From the NCBI GenBank assembly GCA_016714895.1, contig JADKBV010000011.1, positions 682,001-746,000 on the forward strand: a stretch of 64,000 bases of DNA, given 5' to 3'. Below are positions 9,952 to 19,016 of this stretch, one piece after another. Both the position numbers and the translations under genes were made by a program. The notes under the pieces are model-generated. The model was not told the DNA's origin. It made no database searches and was given only the letters and a program-made list of their open reading frames with translations. The DNA is from Saprospiraceae bacterium (lineage in GTDB: Bacteria; Bacteroidota; Bacteroidia; Chitinophagales; Saprospiraceae). Each line of letters begins with the position of its first letter. Positions within the stretch are counted from its first letter, which is position 1.

Positions 9952-11202
9952 ATGTCACTTACGTGTAAAATTATAAAAAGCAGCCTCCTTTTCTTTATAT
10001 GTGTGGTAAATATATCATTATCTGAAGCACAAAACCTGATAAATTCCAATAGTGATGCCAAAAGAATATCACCCACAGAATTTAGTATTCCTGCTTCTCC
10101 GGTTTTTGACCTCATGGGCGTGACCCCTTCACAAGTCGTAAGGTCCAGTGACATAAAAGATTTTAAAGTTGATTGGGCATTTAAATCATGGAGTCTGAGT
10201 CCGAATATTGCACTGCAGTCGCAACCATTTTGGGAAATTTTGTATAACCGAAGGGATATAAAAAAATATCAGGAAGCCCCGTTGTGGAAAAGAAGATTAT
10301 CTTCTCTCGATGTTTCCGCAGGTACTGTACTTGATCAAAATAGTGACAGAAGGATAGGATTTGCCGCAAAAATTTCATTGTATAAAGAAAAGGATCCATT
10401 AATGTTGAAGGATTATTATAAAGACATTGAAAAAGTAATCCAGGAGGAAAAAATATCCATTGAAAATGAGATTAAAATCCTTAAAAAACATTTGGATACT
10501 ATTTCTGATATTTTTGCCAAACCCGGTCTAAGAAGTCAAATCGAAAGTTTGGAAGTAGAGCTTTTATCCTTTAATTCCAAAAGACAAAGTATGATCAATG
10601 AAAGAGCTTCTATCATTGTAGCTGAAAATTGGAATTCATCGTGGGTCGATATGGGATTTGGCAAGATTAATTCTTACATTACAGATCCGTCAGGTAGTTT
10701 AAAATCATTGAGGATTAACAGGTCTACGGCCACCGGACTTTGGATCAATGCAGGTAAAGGTTTGGGGAAATCATTTCTTTTAAGTGGTTTATTACGATGG
10801 CATACTTATAGTGAACAAGTAAATTTTAGTGTATTGGATGTTTCTGAAAGTTTTCGCTCAGATACATCGACAACAGCCAGCAATAATTTATTTATGCTGG
10901 GGACAAATCTGAGGTATGGCAGTCCTTTTTTTGCTTTTTTTATAGAGTGTGTTTACGAAAGACGTGCCCTGAAAACACCATTTGAAGCCATTGCTGAAGT
11001 TTTTATTACACCTGACAATTTTGAAATCGTTCCGGAATCTGTAAACTGGACCGTTGTACATCCTTTCAGATTCAATTTTGGAGGAGATTGGCGCATAAAT
11101 AAAAATTTAAGTCTGAACTTCAGTATGCAGACCATATTTGATAAAACGCTGAAAATAAAAACCTTTTTACCAGTGGTTTCCATTTCATGTATGATGAGGT
11201 AA
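9952..11202 (+). CDS. Secreted/outer-membrane protein of unknown function
   Basis: Not recognised as a named family. It has a signal peptide (SLLFFICVVNISLSEAQ), a region rich in Ser and Trp (residues 60-130), a charged coiled-coil-like segment (EEKISIENEIKILKKHLDTI and on, residues ~160-220), then alternating hydrophobic strands rich in Gly and aromatic residues to the C-terminus (LGTNLRYGSPFFAFFIECVY ... LNFSMQTIFDK). The second half resembles an outer-membrane beta-barrel, though the final residues (VVSISCMMR) do not end in the usual aromatic residue. It lies 40 nt after the Kazal gene on the same strand and may be co-transcribed with it. Confidence 0.6.
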   Translation: MSLTCKIIKSSLLFFICVVNISLSEAQNLINSNSDAKRISPTEFSIPASPVFDLMGVTPSQVVRSSDIKDFKVDWAFKSWSLSPNIALQSQPFWEILYNRRDIKKYQEAPLWKRRLSSLDVSAGTVLDQNSDRRIGFAAKISLYKEKDPLMLKDYYKDIEKVIQEEKISIENEIKILKKHLDTISDIFAKPGLRSQIESLEVELLSFNSKRQSMINERASIIVAENWNSSWVDMGFGKINSYITDPSGSLKSLRINRSTATGLWINAGKGLGKSFLLSGLLRWHTYSEQVNFSVLDVSESFRSDTSTTASNNLFMLGTNLRYGSPFFAFFIECVYERRALKTPFEAIAEVFITPDNFEIVPESVNWTVVHPFRFNFGGDWRINKNLSLNFSMQTIFDKTLKIKTFLPVVSISCMMR

Positions 11203-11279
11203 TTGCTTAGAATTATACAACATTAAATTTCTGACAAAAGTATATTATTATTTCACTCACTTTTTAAATTTAAAATTAA

Positions 11280-13178
11280 ATGACAACTAAATGTAATCAA
11301 AAAATGCAAAAATCAGTACTCTTACTGGTACTACTTTTTGCCACTATGTATGCTTATTCACAAGTGGACAGAGAATTTATTATGTACCATAAAAATGGTA
11401 AAGTCTACCGGCAGAGTTTAATAAAATCAGGCATCTGTGGTACTATTTTCAGAGAATCTACCTATGACACAGAGGGAAATATGATTCGGCAGGAAGATTG
11501 GAAAAACAATAAAAGATGTGGGATGACCTTTGTATATGTCAACAAAATTAAGGTAAAAGAAATAGAATTTAAAGATGGGTTAATGGAATCCTATATCGCC
11601 TATAAAAACGGGGCAATTTATAATCAAATTTCTAAAGACAGGAGTAAATTTGTCCGGATGGGCAAACTCATAAAAGTTAATTGGAAAAAATATTACCAAC
11701 CTATTGGCAAAGATAAATTTATCGTTTTTGATAAAAATCAATTAGTCAATGTTCTTAGAAAGGATCTCATACCTGAAGAAATCCTTATCGGTATTGAACA
11801 AATATCAAAAGATTTTGATGGTAAAAAATTACCCGGGGACAACGCATACGTGAATTGTACAAGTACTTCAGCAACTATCAATGACGGTGATATAAATCCT
11901 ACAAGTTCCAGCCCGTCAGAAAAGAAAAAAATTGATGATAAAGGTAATGAAATGCATAATGCCTGTGCCGCTGCAGTTGGCAGAGATTTGACAAGCGGAT
12001 TGAGTGGTGCTGCAGGCAATGCTGCCAGGAAGGAAAGGATTGAAAGAGCCCGGCAAGGCATTGATAAAATGATAGAAAATTGTGGTTCAATGGGTGGAAC
12101 AACCAGTGGTGGATTGGTTTCAAACCTGCCCGGTGGCGGAGGAGGTTTAGGAACGCCACCATCAGCTCCACCAATTGGTGCACCCGGCGGACGTATTATA
12201 AACGGTGACACCGAAACGACGCAGATAAGACCTATGATAAAGCCGGGTGATAAAACGGAGGAGGATGATATTCACGATAAACCAACTATGATTTTAGATA
12301 AAGTTTTAGGAGCTGTCACCGTAGTTGCCGCCGCAGGTACGTTTGTAGCTGGTTTAGTTGCGCTTTTTGGAGCTGCTCCTGTTGTAGCCGGTACGGCCGC
12401 GATTGTCGGGGTAGTTGTAGTATTTAGTCCTGAACCTGCTCCTGCACCAGCTCCGGGTAGCGGTCCGGATGTAAGCATTCCGGATGATATGGGAACCACA
12501 GATAACTGCGAAAGATTAAAAAATTTCAAAAAGTGGTGTGATCTTTCAAACTGGCAAGATCCTAAATGTGCCAATGCTGCCAATCTTTTTGGAGGTTGTG
12601 GAGGAGCTATTAAGGAAATGTATGTTACAGGTGGGGGTGATGTCACCAGTATGGAATGCCCGAGTCCATTATCTGCCGAAGAAATTGCCAAAAAGAAATG
12701 TGAACAAAAAGGAATGATTGGCCAACCTGCACCCGGCGGTACTTTGTGCAAAACAAGGGGATCAATGAGCGGACTCGTTTTGCCAAATCCGGATGCCAAT
12801 GTGACCGATCCGCCGAGAGGTGATTTCCGTCAGATTTTTAGCGGGACTAATTATAAGTTTGCCGATAATTCAACAACTCTTTCAAACGTGGTGAAATCAA
12901 GCAAACAAACCAGTATGGTTGTTTTCATGGATCCCGATTGTCCATCTTGTCAATCACATTCAAATACACTTAACACAATGGACGTTCAAAAAGCTGCTGA
13001 GAGTAACAATATTCAGGTAGTTATCGTAGATGGTGGTTTGTCACATGATGTACTGATTGAAAACAAAATATTGGTTTACCCTACCACCATAGTTATGAAA
13101 AATGGTGTTAAAACCGTAACAGCTGCCGGAAGTATGACTTCTTCTGAAACCGTCAAATTTATCAACGATTTTAAATAA
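11280..13178 (+). CDS. Exported protein with C-terminal thioredoxin-like domain (CPSC)
   Basis: Signal peptide (KSVLLLVLLFATMYAYSQ; the start may be the second Met, at 11304). Residues 25-110 contain MORN-like toxin-repeat motifs (YHKNGKVYRQS, DTEGNMIRQEDWKNNKRCG). A Gly/Pro-rich middle leads to a long Ala/Val/Gly hydrophobic segment near residues 340-380 that could span a membrane, then a Cys-rich stretch. The last ~110 residues look like a thioredoxin fold: MVVFMDPDCPSCQSH carries a CxxC active site and VYPTTIVMKNG the cis-Pro loop. Predicted role: thiol-disulfide chemistry in the envelope. This domain order is unusual, and the substrate is unknown. Confidence 0.65.
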   Translation: MTTKCNQKMQKSVLLLVLLFATMYAYSQVDREFIMYHKNGKVYRQSLIKSGICGTIFRESTYDTEGNMIRQEDWKNNKRCGMTFVYVNKIKVKEIEFKDGLMESYIAYKNGAIYNQISKDRSKFVRMGKLIKVNWKKYYQPIGKDKFIVFDKNQLVNVLRKDLIPEEILIGIEQISKDFDGKKLPGDNAYVNCTSTSATINDGDINPTSSSPSEKKKIDDKGNEMHNACAAAVGRDLTSGLSGAAGNAARKERIERARQGIDKMIENCGSMGGTTSGGLVSNLPGGGGGLGTPPSAPPIGAPGGRIINGDTETTQIRPMIKPGDKTEEDDIHDKPTMILDKVLGAVTVVAAAGTFVAGLVALFGAAPVVAGTAAIVGVVVVFSPEPAPAPAPGSGPDVSIPDDMGTTDNCERLKNFKKWCDLSNWQDPKCANAANLFGGCGGAIKEMYVTGGGDVTSMECPSPLSAEEIAKKKCEQKGMIGQPAPGGTLCKTRGSMSGLVLPNPDANVTDPPRGDFRQIFSGTNYKFADNSTTLSNVVKSSKQTSMVVFMDPDCPSCQSHSNTLNTMDVQKAAESNNIQVVIVDGGLSHDVLIENKILVYPTTIVMKNGVKTVTAAGSMTSSETVKFINDFK

Positions 13179-13198
13179 TTGAATCCATTTTTTGTCAG

Positions 13199-13240
13199 AT
13201 ACACAGGCATATGATCATAACGATCAGAAAGCCTGTGTAT
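13199..13240 (+). terminator. Hairpin terminator after the 11280-13178 gene
   Basis: ATACACAGGC (13199-13208) and GCCTGTGTAT (13231-13240) form a perfect 10-bp stem; the loop has a further TGATC/GATCA pairing. The following TTGACATTTT is a poor U-tract, so efficiency is uncertain. The stem begins about 20 nt after the stop codon, between convergent genes. Confidence 0.5.
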
Positions 13241-13443
13241 TTGACATTTTACATTCAGTTAACCGGACCGGACCTTTTTGACAGAAAAAAAAGAGTGCTG
13301 TTTACAGGTGTATTTTATGTATCTTTTAAACGATAAGATATAAAATTTTACTGATAAATTTTGAGTATAAAATTAATTATCACTGAATCGTTACACAAAA
13401 GCAAGGTTTTGAATATGATCGTCATACCCCTTGATTCATCAAT

Positions 13444-15144
13444 CTACAATCTGACCACCTTATGGGTCATAACAGGTTTTAAACCTGCCATATCGGCGAC
13501 GGTAACATAATACAAACCGGGAGCTAAACCTGATAAATCAATGTCATTTTCTTTATCGTTCTGATTTTTTAGAACAAAGATCAATTTTCCTGTAATATCC
13601 CGTATTGAAATTTCCGGTACTATCCCATTTTCGGTGTGTATATACAACTTGTCGGAAGCAGGATTTGGATAGACATGACTCCAAACAGGTATTATATTCG
13701 TATTATTTGTAGATGCTGAAATACCCAGATCTTTTTCATCTACAGAACAATAATGTGAATACCAAAATTCAAGATTATTTTTTTTCATTCTGATTTGGCT
13801 TGCAACGGCAATTGAACCATTATCCATAAAATGAGCATCTCTGATTATAAATCTAAAATCTCCATTATATTTCAAACGGTTATATTTTAAAAAAGTACCT
13901 TTTTTTGTTACAATGTTTGTTTTGGGTTCAATTTCGATGACATCCCAATAATCTAATGAGTCTTCTCCATAAGAATAATATTGAGCCAAACAATAAGCTT
14001 TGTTTTGTTTTACACCAATAGGAATGATAATACCGTATATTGTATCCTGCACAGCCAAATAATTAAATTTACCCAATTGTTCTCCGTTTTTATCGGTCCA
14101 CAACATCCAGGTAAATGCTCTGGCTGGTTGATAGTTATTGGGTGCCATTAATTGTGTTAAAAAAATTTGTTCCTGTTTAAATATCAATTCTGGTTGGTAC
14201 GTAAATAAATTCTGTTGAGGTCTGGCTATGACATCTGTGACTTCCATGGTTTTGAACGCATACACACTATCTATATTACGGATATTATACCAATGTAAAA
14301 ATGCCTTTTTAGGTGAATTAAACGAATTACCTCGGTCTCTTGTACCTGTCAATATGAGCATGGTATCTTTATTAAAGAGGGTATTTGTCCAGGGACGGTA
14401 GGCATCTGATAAATCCGGATTTAATTCAAGTAAAGTTGATGGATTTTTTACAATATTCAAATCATCATCGACCTTGTTAAATTCAAAAAAATCTTTGGTG
14501 ATGCCATTGTTATTTTCAGAACGGTATAACAAACTAAAATATCTACCTTCTTCTTGTCTGTGCAATCTTGCTCCGCCGTCATTAAAACGGGCATGGTCAA
14601 AAAGCGTAGTATCCGTTCCGTATTTGAACGTTATGTTTTGACCGGTTTCGGCATCAATGGTATGGATCGCAGGCGTACCAATAAAAGGAAAGTTATTTGA
14701 GTTATTTCTGATGGTGGTATCCCGGTGCCTCAAAGTAATAATTTCGATACTACCGTCTGTGTTAAAGCCTATATAGGGTCGGGGTCTTTCAAAATTTTTT
14801 ACTCCGGTATGCTGATTGTGCTGATGTACCCATACTTCTTCGCCACTGTATTTATTCAGCTTTGTCAACCGAAAACCATCCCAACCCGAATATCCGTTCA
14901 AAGAGGTGGCTGTATGTTCTAATATATAAAAAAAATCACCTTTTTCTACTGTTTTTTCAATAAATCTGTTGCCGTAAGGGGTATCCTCCGGTGTCCTTGG
15001 ATTTTGTGGAAAATAATAATCATAAGTATAATACTGCCACTTGGGTTTTGTTATTTCAAATGGGGGAATATCAGATAAGGTTTGACAAATGGATGTGAGC
15101 GGATGTAAAAATATATACAAAAGAATGAATAAATTTATTTTCAT
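13444..15144 (-). CDS. T9SS-sorted secreted protein, duplicate copy A
   Basis: Signal peptide MKINLFILLYIFLHPLTS, then a ~450-residue region with propeller-like aromatic repeats, then a type A T9SS sorting domain (VYPNPASDKLYIHTENG ... ISIRDITGKLIFVL ... GLAPGLYYVTVAD). Start chosen at the Met of the signal peptide; the longer ORF to 15213 adds 23 residues that spoil it. The paralogue at 16224-17918 is nearly identical over residues 1-60, 83-310 and the last 100, but differs strongly at residues ~61-82 and ~311-466. The Cys-rich lipoprotein gene lies immediately upstream, separated by a strong hairpin. Ligand or enzymatic role unknown; exported to or through the outer membrane by T9SS. Confidence 0.8.
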   Translation of the reverse strand: MKINLFILLYIFLHPLTSICQTLSDIPPFEITKPKWQYYTYDYYFPQNPRTPEDTPYGNRFIEKTVEKGDFFYILEHTATSLNGYSGWDGFRLTKLNKYSGEEVWVHQHNQHTGVKNFERPRPYIGFNTDGSIEIITLRHRDTTIRNNSNNFPFIGTPAIHTIDAETGQNITFKYGTDTTLFDHARFNDGGARLHRQEEGRYFSLLYRSENNNGITKDFFEFNKVDDDLNIVKNPSTLLELNPDLSDAYRPWTNTLFNKDTMLILTGTRDRGNSFNSPKKAFLHWYNIRNIDSVYAFKTMEVTDVIARPQQNLFTYQPELIFKQEQIFLTQLMAPNNYQPARAFTWMLWTDKNGEQLGKFNYLAVQDTIYGIIIPIGVKQNKAYCLAQYYSYGEDSLDYWDVIEIEPKTNIVTKKGTFLKYNRLKYNGDFRFIIRDAHFMDNGSIAVASQIRMKKNNLEFWYSHYCSVDEKDLGISASTNNTNIIPVWSHVYPNPASDKLYIHTENGIVPEISIRDITGKLIFVLKNQNDKENDIDLSGLAPGLYYVTVADMAGLKPVMTHKVVRL

Positions 15145-15170
15145 GATTACATTGTATTTAATGATAGGAA

Positions 15171-15197
15171 ATTGGGTGCAACAGAGTTGCACCCAAT
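15171..15197 (-). promoter_or_regulatory. Intercistronic hairpin, copy A
   Basis: ATTGGGTGCAAC / AGA / GTTGCACCCAAT is a perfect 12-bp stem with a 3-nt loop, between the lipoprotein stop codon and the T9SS gene start. No U-tract follows on the minus strand, so it is more likely an mRNA stability or differential-expression element than a full terminator. A shorter 9-bp version sits at the same place in copy B. Confidence 0.5.
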
Positions 15198-15203
15198 AAA
15201 GAA

Positions 15204-15950
15204 TTATTGACATTCGTTAATACATGGTGAGGTGTATGGTCCTTCACAACTTTCTACCTGAAACTGATAATTGCAACCGATACCACCCACTTGTGTTTTG
15301 CTTTCACTAATGATAGTCCAAACACCATTTATTTTTTCAACATCATATTTATGCTCACAACAAGCATCGCTGCAACGGAGTTTTCCTAAGATTGTTGTTG
15401 GCGTACCTCTTGGATCGTACTTTGTCTCCAGGCACCATTGATTACAGGCCGCCTGGTAAAATGTTGAAGTAATGGTTGGACTTGCAGGATTCTCATCGTT
15501 TAAAATTACCAGAATTACCGCTTCCATGATTTCTGCATTTAAAAATGCCATGCACGCCTCAAAAGCAGCAGGAGAACTCATACAATTATTTATCCATGTA
15601 TCAAAGGAATCACAATCTTCGGCAAAAACTTTAAAATATCCAAAGTAATAACCTCCGCCTGGACAAATATATCTTTCATATTCTATCCCTAACGGACAAT
15701 TAAAAAAAGAAAAATTGATTACTTCGTAAAAAGTGTCTTTAACGCACCCTAAAATGTTAGGAGGACCACATGGTTCTGCGGTACGGTTTTCAATGGTGAG
15801 TATCGGATCAGAAACTTTCGGTCTGACTTCTTCTCTGTTACAGGACACCAAGAAAGCCGTCGTCAAGATAAAAACAATTCCGATGTTAATAATTTTTAAA
15901 CTATGAAACTGTGAAACTGTGAAACTGTGAATTGAGCGTAAAATTTTCAT
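15204..15950 (-). CDS. Cys-rich lipoprotein, duplicate copy A
   Basis: SPII lipoprotein: hydrophobic segment then TTAFLVSC with the lipobox Cys near residue 37, followed by NREEVRPKVSDP. The mature part contains about 14 Cys, including CC, and pairs such as NQWCLETKYDP and CSDACCEH, suggesting a disulfide-stabilised extracytoplasmic domain of unknown fold. The start at 15950 (MKILRSIHSF) is used rather than the longer ORF to 16052. The first codons contain a tandem TGAAACTGTG repeat (FTVSQFHS). It precedes the T9SS gene in the same transcript and is paired with it in both copies, so the two products probably work together on the cell surface. Confidence 0.75.
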   Translation of the reverse strand: MKILRSIHSFTVSQFHSLKIINIGIVFILTTAFLVSCNREEVRPKVSDPILTIENRTAEPCGPPNILGCVKDTFYEVINFSFFNCPLGIEYERYICPGGGYYFGYFKVFAEDCDSFDTWINNCMSSPAAFEACMAFLNAEIMEAVILVILNDENPASPTITSTFYQAACNQWCLETKYDPRGTPTTILGKLRCSDACCEHKYDVEKINGVWTIISESKTQVGGIGCNYQFQVESCEGPYTSPCINECQ

Positions 15951-16223
15951 GATAAAAAATTTAGAAATGAACGAATAGAAATAAATAAAATAGTCTTGGG
16001 ATGTCAGTGGTGCACTCCTTTTGTATACAATTGGAAACTTAATATTGCACATACGGGCTTAATTTTTTAATAAAACAACTAATAAAAAATATATAGTAAA
16101 ATATTTAATATATTACCAGATTTGTAAAATAAAACAAGCAAGAATTTATATGTGATATTTTATGATTTATAAAAAAAATCAAAAGTCTTAGCCTTTCTTT
16201 GCAAAACCTTGACTTATTTTTTT

Positions 16224-17918
16224 CTACAATCTGACCACCTTATGGGTCATAACAGGTTTTAAACCTGTCGTATCGGCGACGGTAACATAATACAAACCGG
16301 GAGCTAAACCTGATACATCAATGTCATTTTCTTTATCATTCTGATTTTTTAAAACAAAGATCAATTTTCCTGTAATATCCCGTATTGAAATTTCCGGTAC
16401 TGTCCCATTTTCGGTGTGTATATACAACCTGTCGGAAGTAGGATTTGGATAGACATGACTCCAGACAGGTATTATATTCGTATTATTTGTAGATGTTGAA
16501 ATACCCAGATCTTTTTCATCTACTGAACAAAGATGAAAATACCAATATTCAAGATTGTTTTTTTTAAGTTTAATATCACTCTGGACAGATATTGATCCGT
16601 TATCCAAAAAATCTGCATTTCTTACTGTATATCTGAAAGTCAAATTCATATGTTGATGTGATTCAAACTGTCCAACTTTTTTTATCACCATTGTATATGG
16701 CTCAATTTCCAATACATCCCACTTTTCTATAGGGTCATCAATGGTTGCATTATAATTTGCCAAAAAATATGCTTTACCATTTTTTATTCCGATTGGTCTG
16801 ATATCTAAGTAAAATGTGTCTTCTCTGGTTATATAATCAAATTTCCCTAATACATTTCCTTTGCTATCAGTCCACAAGAGCCAAACAAAATTTTTAAATG
16901 GCAATTTAGAATCCGGCTGCATAGTTTGTTTTAAAAAAATATGCCCCTGTTTAAAATACAACTCAGGATCATATCTGTACACGTTTTTTTGAGGTCTTGC
17001 AAAAACATCTGTGACTTCCATGGTTTTGGACGCATACACACTATCTGTATTACTGATATTATACCAATGTAAAAAAGCTTTTTTAGGTGAATTAAACGAA
17101 TCACCTCGGTCTCTTGTACCTGTAAGTATGATCATGGTATCTTTATTAAAGAGGGTATTTGTCCAAGGACGGTAGGCATCTGATAAATCCGGATTTAATT
17201 CAAGTAAAGTTGATGGTGTTTTCACAATATTCAAATCATTATCAACCTCGTTAAATTCAAAAAAATCTTTGGAGATACCATTGTTATTTTCAGAACGGTA
17301 TAACAAACTAAAATATCTCCCTTCTTCTTGTCTGTGCAATCTTGCGCCGCCGTCATTAAAACGGGCATGATCAAAAAGCGTAGTATCCGTACCGTATTTG
17401 AACGTTATGTTTTGACCGGTTTCGGCATCAATGGTATGGATCGCAGGCGTACCAATAAAAGGAAAGTTATTTGAGTTATTTCTGATGGTGGTATCCCGGT
17501 GCCTCAAAGTAATAATTTCGATACTACCGTCTGTGTTAAAGCCTATATAGGGTCGGGGTCTTTCAAAATTTTTTACTCCGGTATGCTGATTGTGTTGATG
17601 AACCCATACTTCTTCGCCACTGTATTTATTCAGTTTGGTTAACCGAAAACCATCCCAACCCGAATATCCGTTCAATGCAGTGAATGTACTCTCGAGATGA
17701 TAAAGAAACTCACCTTTTTCAATAGATTTTACAAAATTTCTGTTGCCGTAAGGGGTATCCTCCGGTGTCCTTGGATTTTGTGGAAAATAATAATCATAAG
17801 TATAATACTGCCACTTGGGTTTTGTTATTTCAAATGGGGGAATATCAGATAAGGTTTGACAAATGGATGTGAGCGGATGTAAAAATATATACAAAAGAAT
17901 AAACGAATTTATTTTCAT
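16224..17918 (-). CDS. T9SS-sorted secreted protein, duplicate copy B
   Basis: Paralogue of the gene at 13444-15144 with the same signal peptide, N-terminal domain and type A sorting domain. It differs in two bounded blocks: residues ~61-82 (NFVKSIEKGEFLYHLESTF versus FIEKTVEKGDFFYILEHTA) and ~311-466, where the pattern is kept but most residues change (for example LLWTDSKGNVLGKFDY versus MLWTDKNGEQLGKFNY). Surrounding DNA is almost identical, so the blocks were replaced or have diverged under selection while flanks were homogenised. Start chosen as for copy A. Confidence 0.8.
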   Translation of the reverse strand: MKINSFILLYIFLHPLTSICQTLSDIPPFEITKPKWQYYTYDYYFPQNPRTPEDTPYGNRNFVKSIEKGEFLYHLESTFTALNGYSGWDGFRLTKLNKYSGEEVWVHQHNQHTGVKNFERPRPYIGFNTDGSIEIITLRHRDTTIRNNSNNFPFIGTPAIHTIDAETGQNITFKYGTDTTLFDHARFNDGGARLHRQEEGRYFSLLYRSENNNGISKDFFEFNEVDNDLNIVKTPSTLLELNPDLSDAYRPWTNTLFNKDTMIILTGTRDRGDSFNSPKKAFLHWYNISNTDSVYASKTMEVTDVFARPQKNVYRYDPELYFKQGHIFLKQTMQPDSKLPFKNFVWLLWTDSKGNVLGKFDYITREDTFYLDIRPIGIKNGKAYFLANYNATIDDPIEKWDVLEIEPYTMVIKKVGQFESHQHMNLTFRYTVRNADFLDNGSISVQSDIKLKKNNLEYWYFHLCSVDEKDLGISTSTNNTNIIPVWSHVYPNPTSDRLYIHTENGTVPEISIRDITGKLIFVLKNQNDKENDIDVSGLAPGLYYVTVADTTGLKPVMTHKVVRL

Positions 17919-17947
17919 GATTACATTGTATTTAATGATAGGAAAAA

Positions 17948-17968
17948 GGGTGCAACAGAGTTGCACCC
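17948..17968 (-). promoter_or_regulatory. Intercistronic hairpin, copy B
   Basis: GGGTGCAAC / AGA / GTTGCACCC, a 9-bp perfect stem at the same location as in copy A. The outer ATT/AAT pairs of copy A are lost here (AAA opposite AAT). Confidence 0.45.
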
Positions 17969-17977
17969 AATAAAGAA

Positions 17978-18727
17978 TTATTGACATTCGTTAATACATG
18001 GTGAGGTGTATGGTCCTTCACAACTTTCTACCTGAAACTGATAATTGCAACCGATACCACCCACTTGTGTTTTGCTTTCACTGATGATAGTCCAAACACC
18101 GTTTATTTTTTCAACATCATATTTATGTTCACAACAAGCATCGCTGCAACGGAGTTTTCCTAAGATTGTTGTCGGAGTACCTCTTGGATCGTACTTTGTC
18201 TCCAGACACCATTGATTACAGGCCGCCTGGTAAAAAGTAGAGGTAATAGTTGGACTTGCAGGATTCTCATCGTTTAAAATTACCAGAATAACCGCTTCCA
18301 TGATTTCTGCATTTAAAAATGCCATGCACGCCTCAAAAGTAGCAGGAGAACTCATACAATTATTGATCCATGTATCAAAGGAATCACAATCTTCGGCAAA
18401 AACTTTAAAATATCCAAAGTAGTATCCTCCGTCTGAACAAATATATCTTTCATATTCAATCCCTAACGGACAATTAAAAAAAGAAGAATTAATTACTTCG
18501 TAAAAAGTGTCTTTGTAACAAGTTACTCCTGAAATAATTGGCCCACATGGTTCTGCGGTACGGTTTTCAATGGTGAGTATCGGATCAGAAACTTTCGGTC
18601 TGACTTCTTCTCTGTTACAGGACACCAAGAAAGCCGTCGTCAAGATAAAAACAATTCCGATGTTAATAATTTTTAAACTATGAAACTGTGAAACTGTAAA
18701 ACTGTGAATTGAGCGTAAAATTTTCAT
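17978..18727 (-). CDS. Cys-rich lipoprotein, duplicate copy B
   Basis: Paralogue of 15204-15950, nearly identical in the signal peptide, lipobox (TTAFLVSC) and last ~150 residues. Differences concentrate around mature residues 45-75 (GPIISGVTCYKDTFYEVIN versus GPPNILGCVKDTFYEVIN), which moves one Cys relative to the flanks. It is first gene of the copy-B pair, and the only one of the two lipoprotein copies with a recognisable -7 element upstream. Confidence 0.75.
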   Translation of the reverse strand: MKILRSIHSFTVSQFHSLKIINIGIVFILTTAFLVSCNREEVRPKVSDPILTIENRTAEPCGPIISGVTCYKDTFYEVINSSFFNCPLGIEYERYICSDGGYYFGYFKVFAEDCDSFDTWINNCMSSPATFEACMAFLNAEIMEAVILVILNDENPASPTITSTFYQAACNQWCLETKYDPRGTPTTILGKLRCSDACCEHKYDVEKINGVWTIISESKTQVGGIGCNYQFQVESCEGPYTSPCINECQ

Positions 18728-18824
18728 GATAAAAAATTTAGAAATGAACGAATAGAAATAAATAAAATAGTCTTGGGATGTCAGTGTTGCACTCCTTTTG
18801 TATACAATTGGAAACTTATTATTG

Positions 18825-18832
18825 CAAATATA
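18825..18832 (-). promoter_or_regulatory. Candidate -7 element for the copy-B surface cassette
   Basis: On the minus strand this reads TATATTTG (TAnnTTTG), about 100 nt upstream of the lipoprotein start at 18727. The matching position above copy A reads TATGTGCAA, so the duplication boundary falls at the promoter and copy A appears to lack it. No good -33 element was found. Confidence 0.35.
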
Positions 18833-19016
18833 CTGTAATAATTTTAAAAAGTATAAAAAATGTATTAAAATTATTATATATTTATTATTTACATATGTAT
18901 GTATTAGATTATGATATTTTTGTAAAGTTAATTCAATGTAATTAATTTTATATTATCAAAATAATTACATAAAACGTGTTGAATAAACCCTACCTTACAC
19001 CTTCAAATTATTTATC

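Noticed and set aside
11738..12799. Pro/Ala-rich ORFs on the minus strand
   Set aside because: They are shadows of the Gly/Ala/Val-rich coding region of the 11280-13178 gene, which has a signal peptide and a thioredoxin-like domain on the plus strand.
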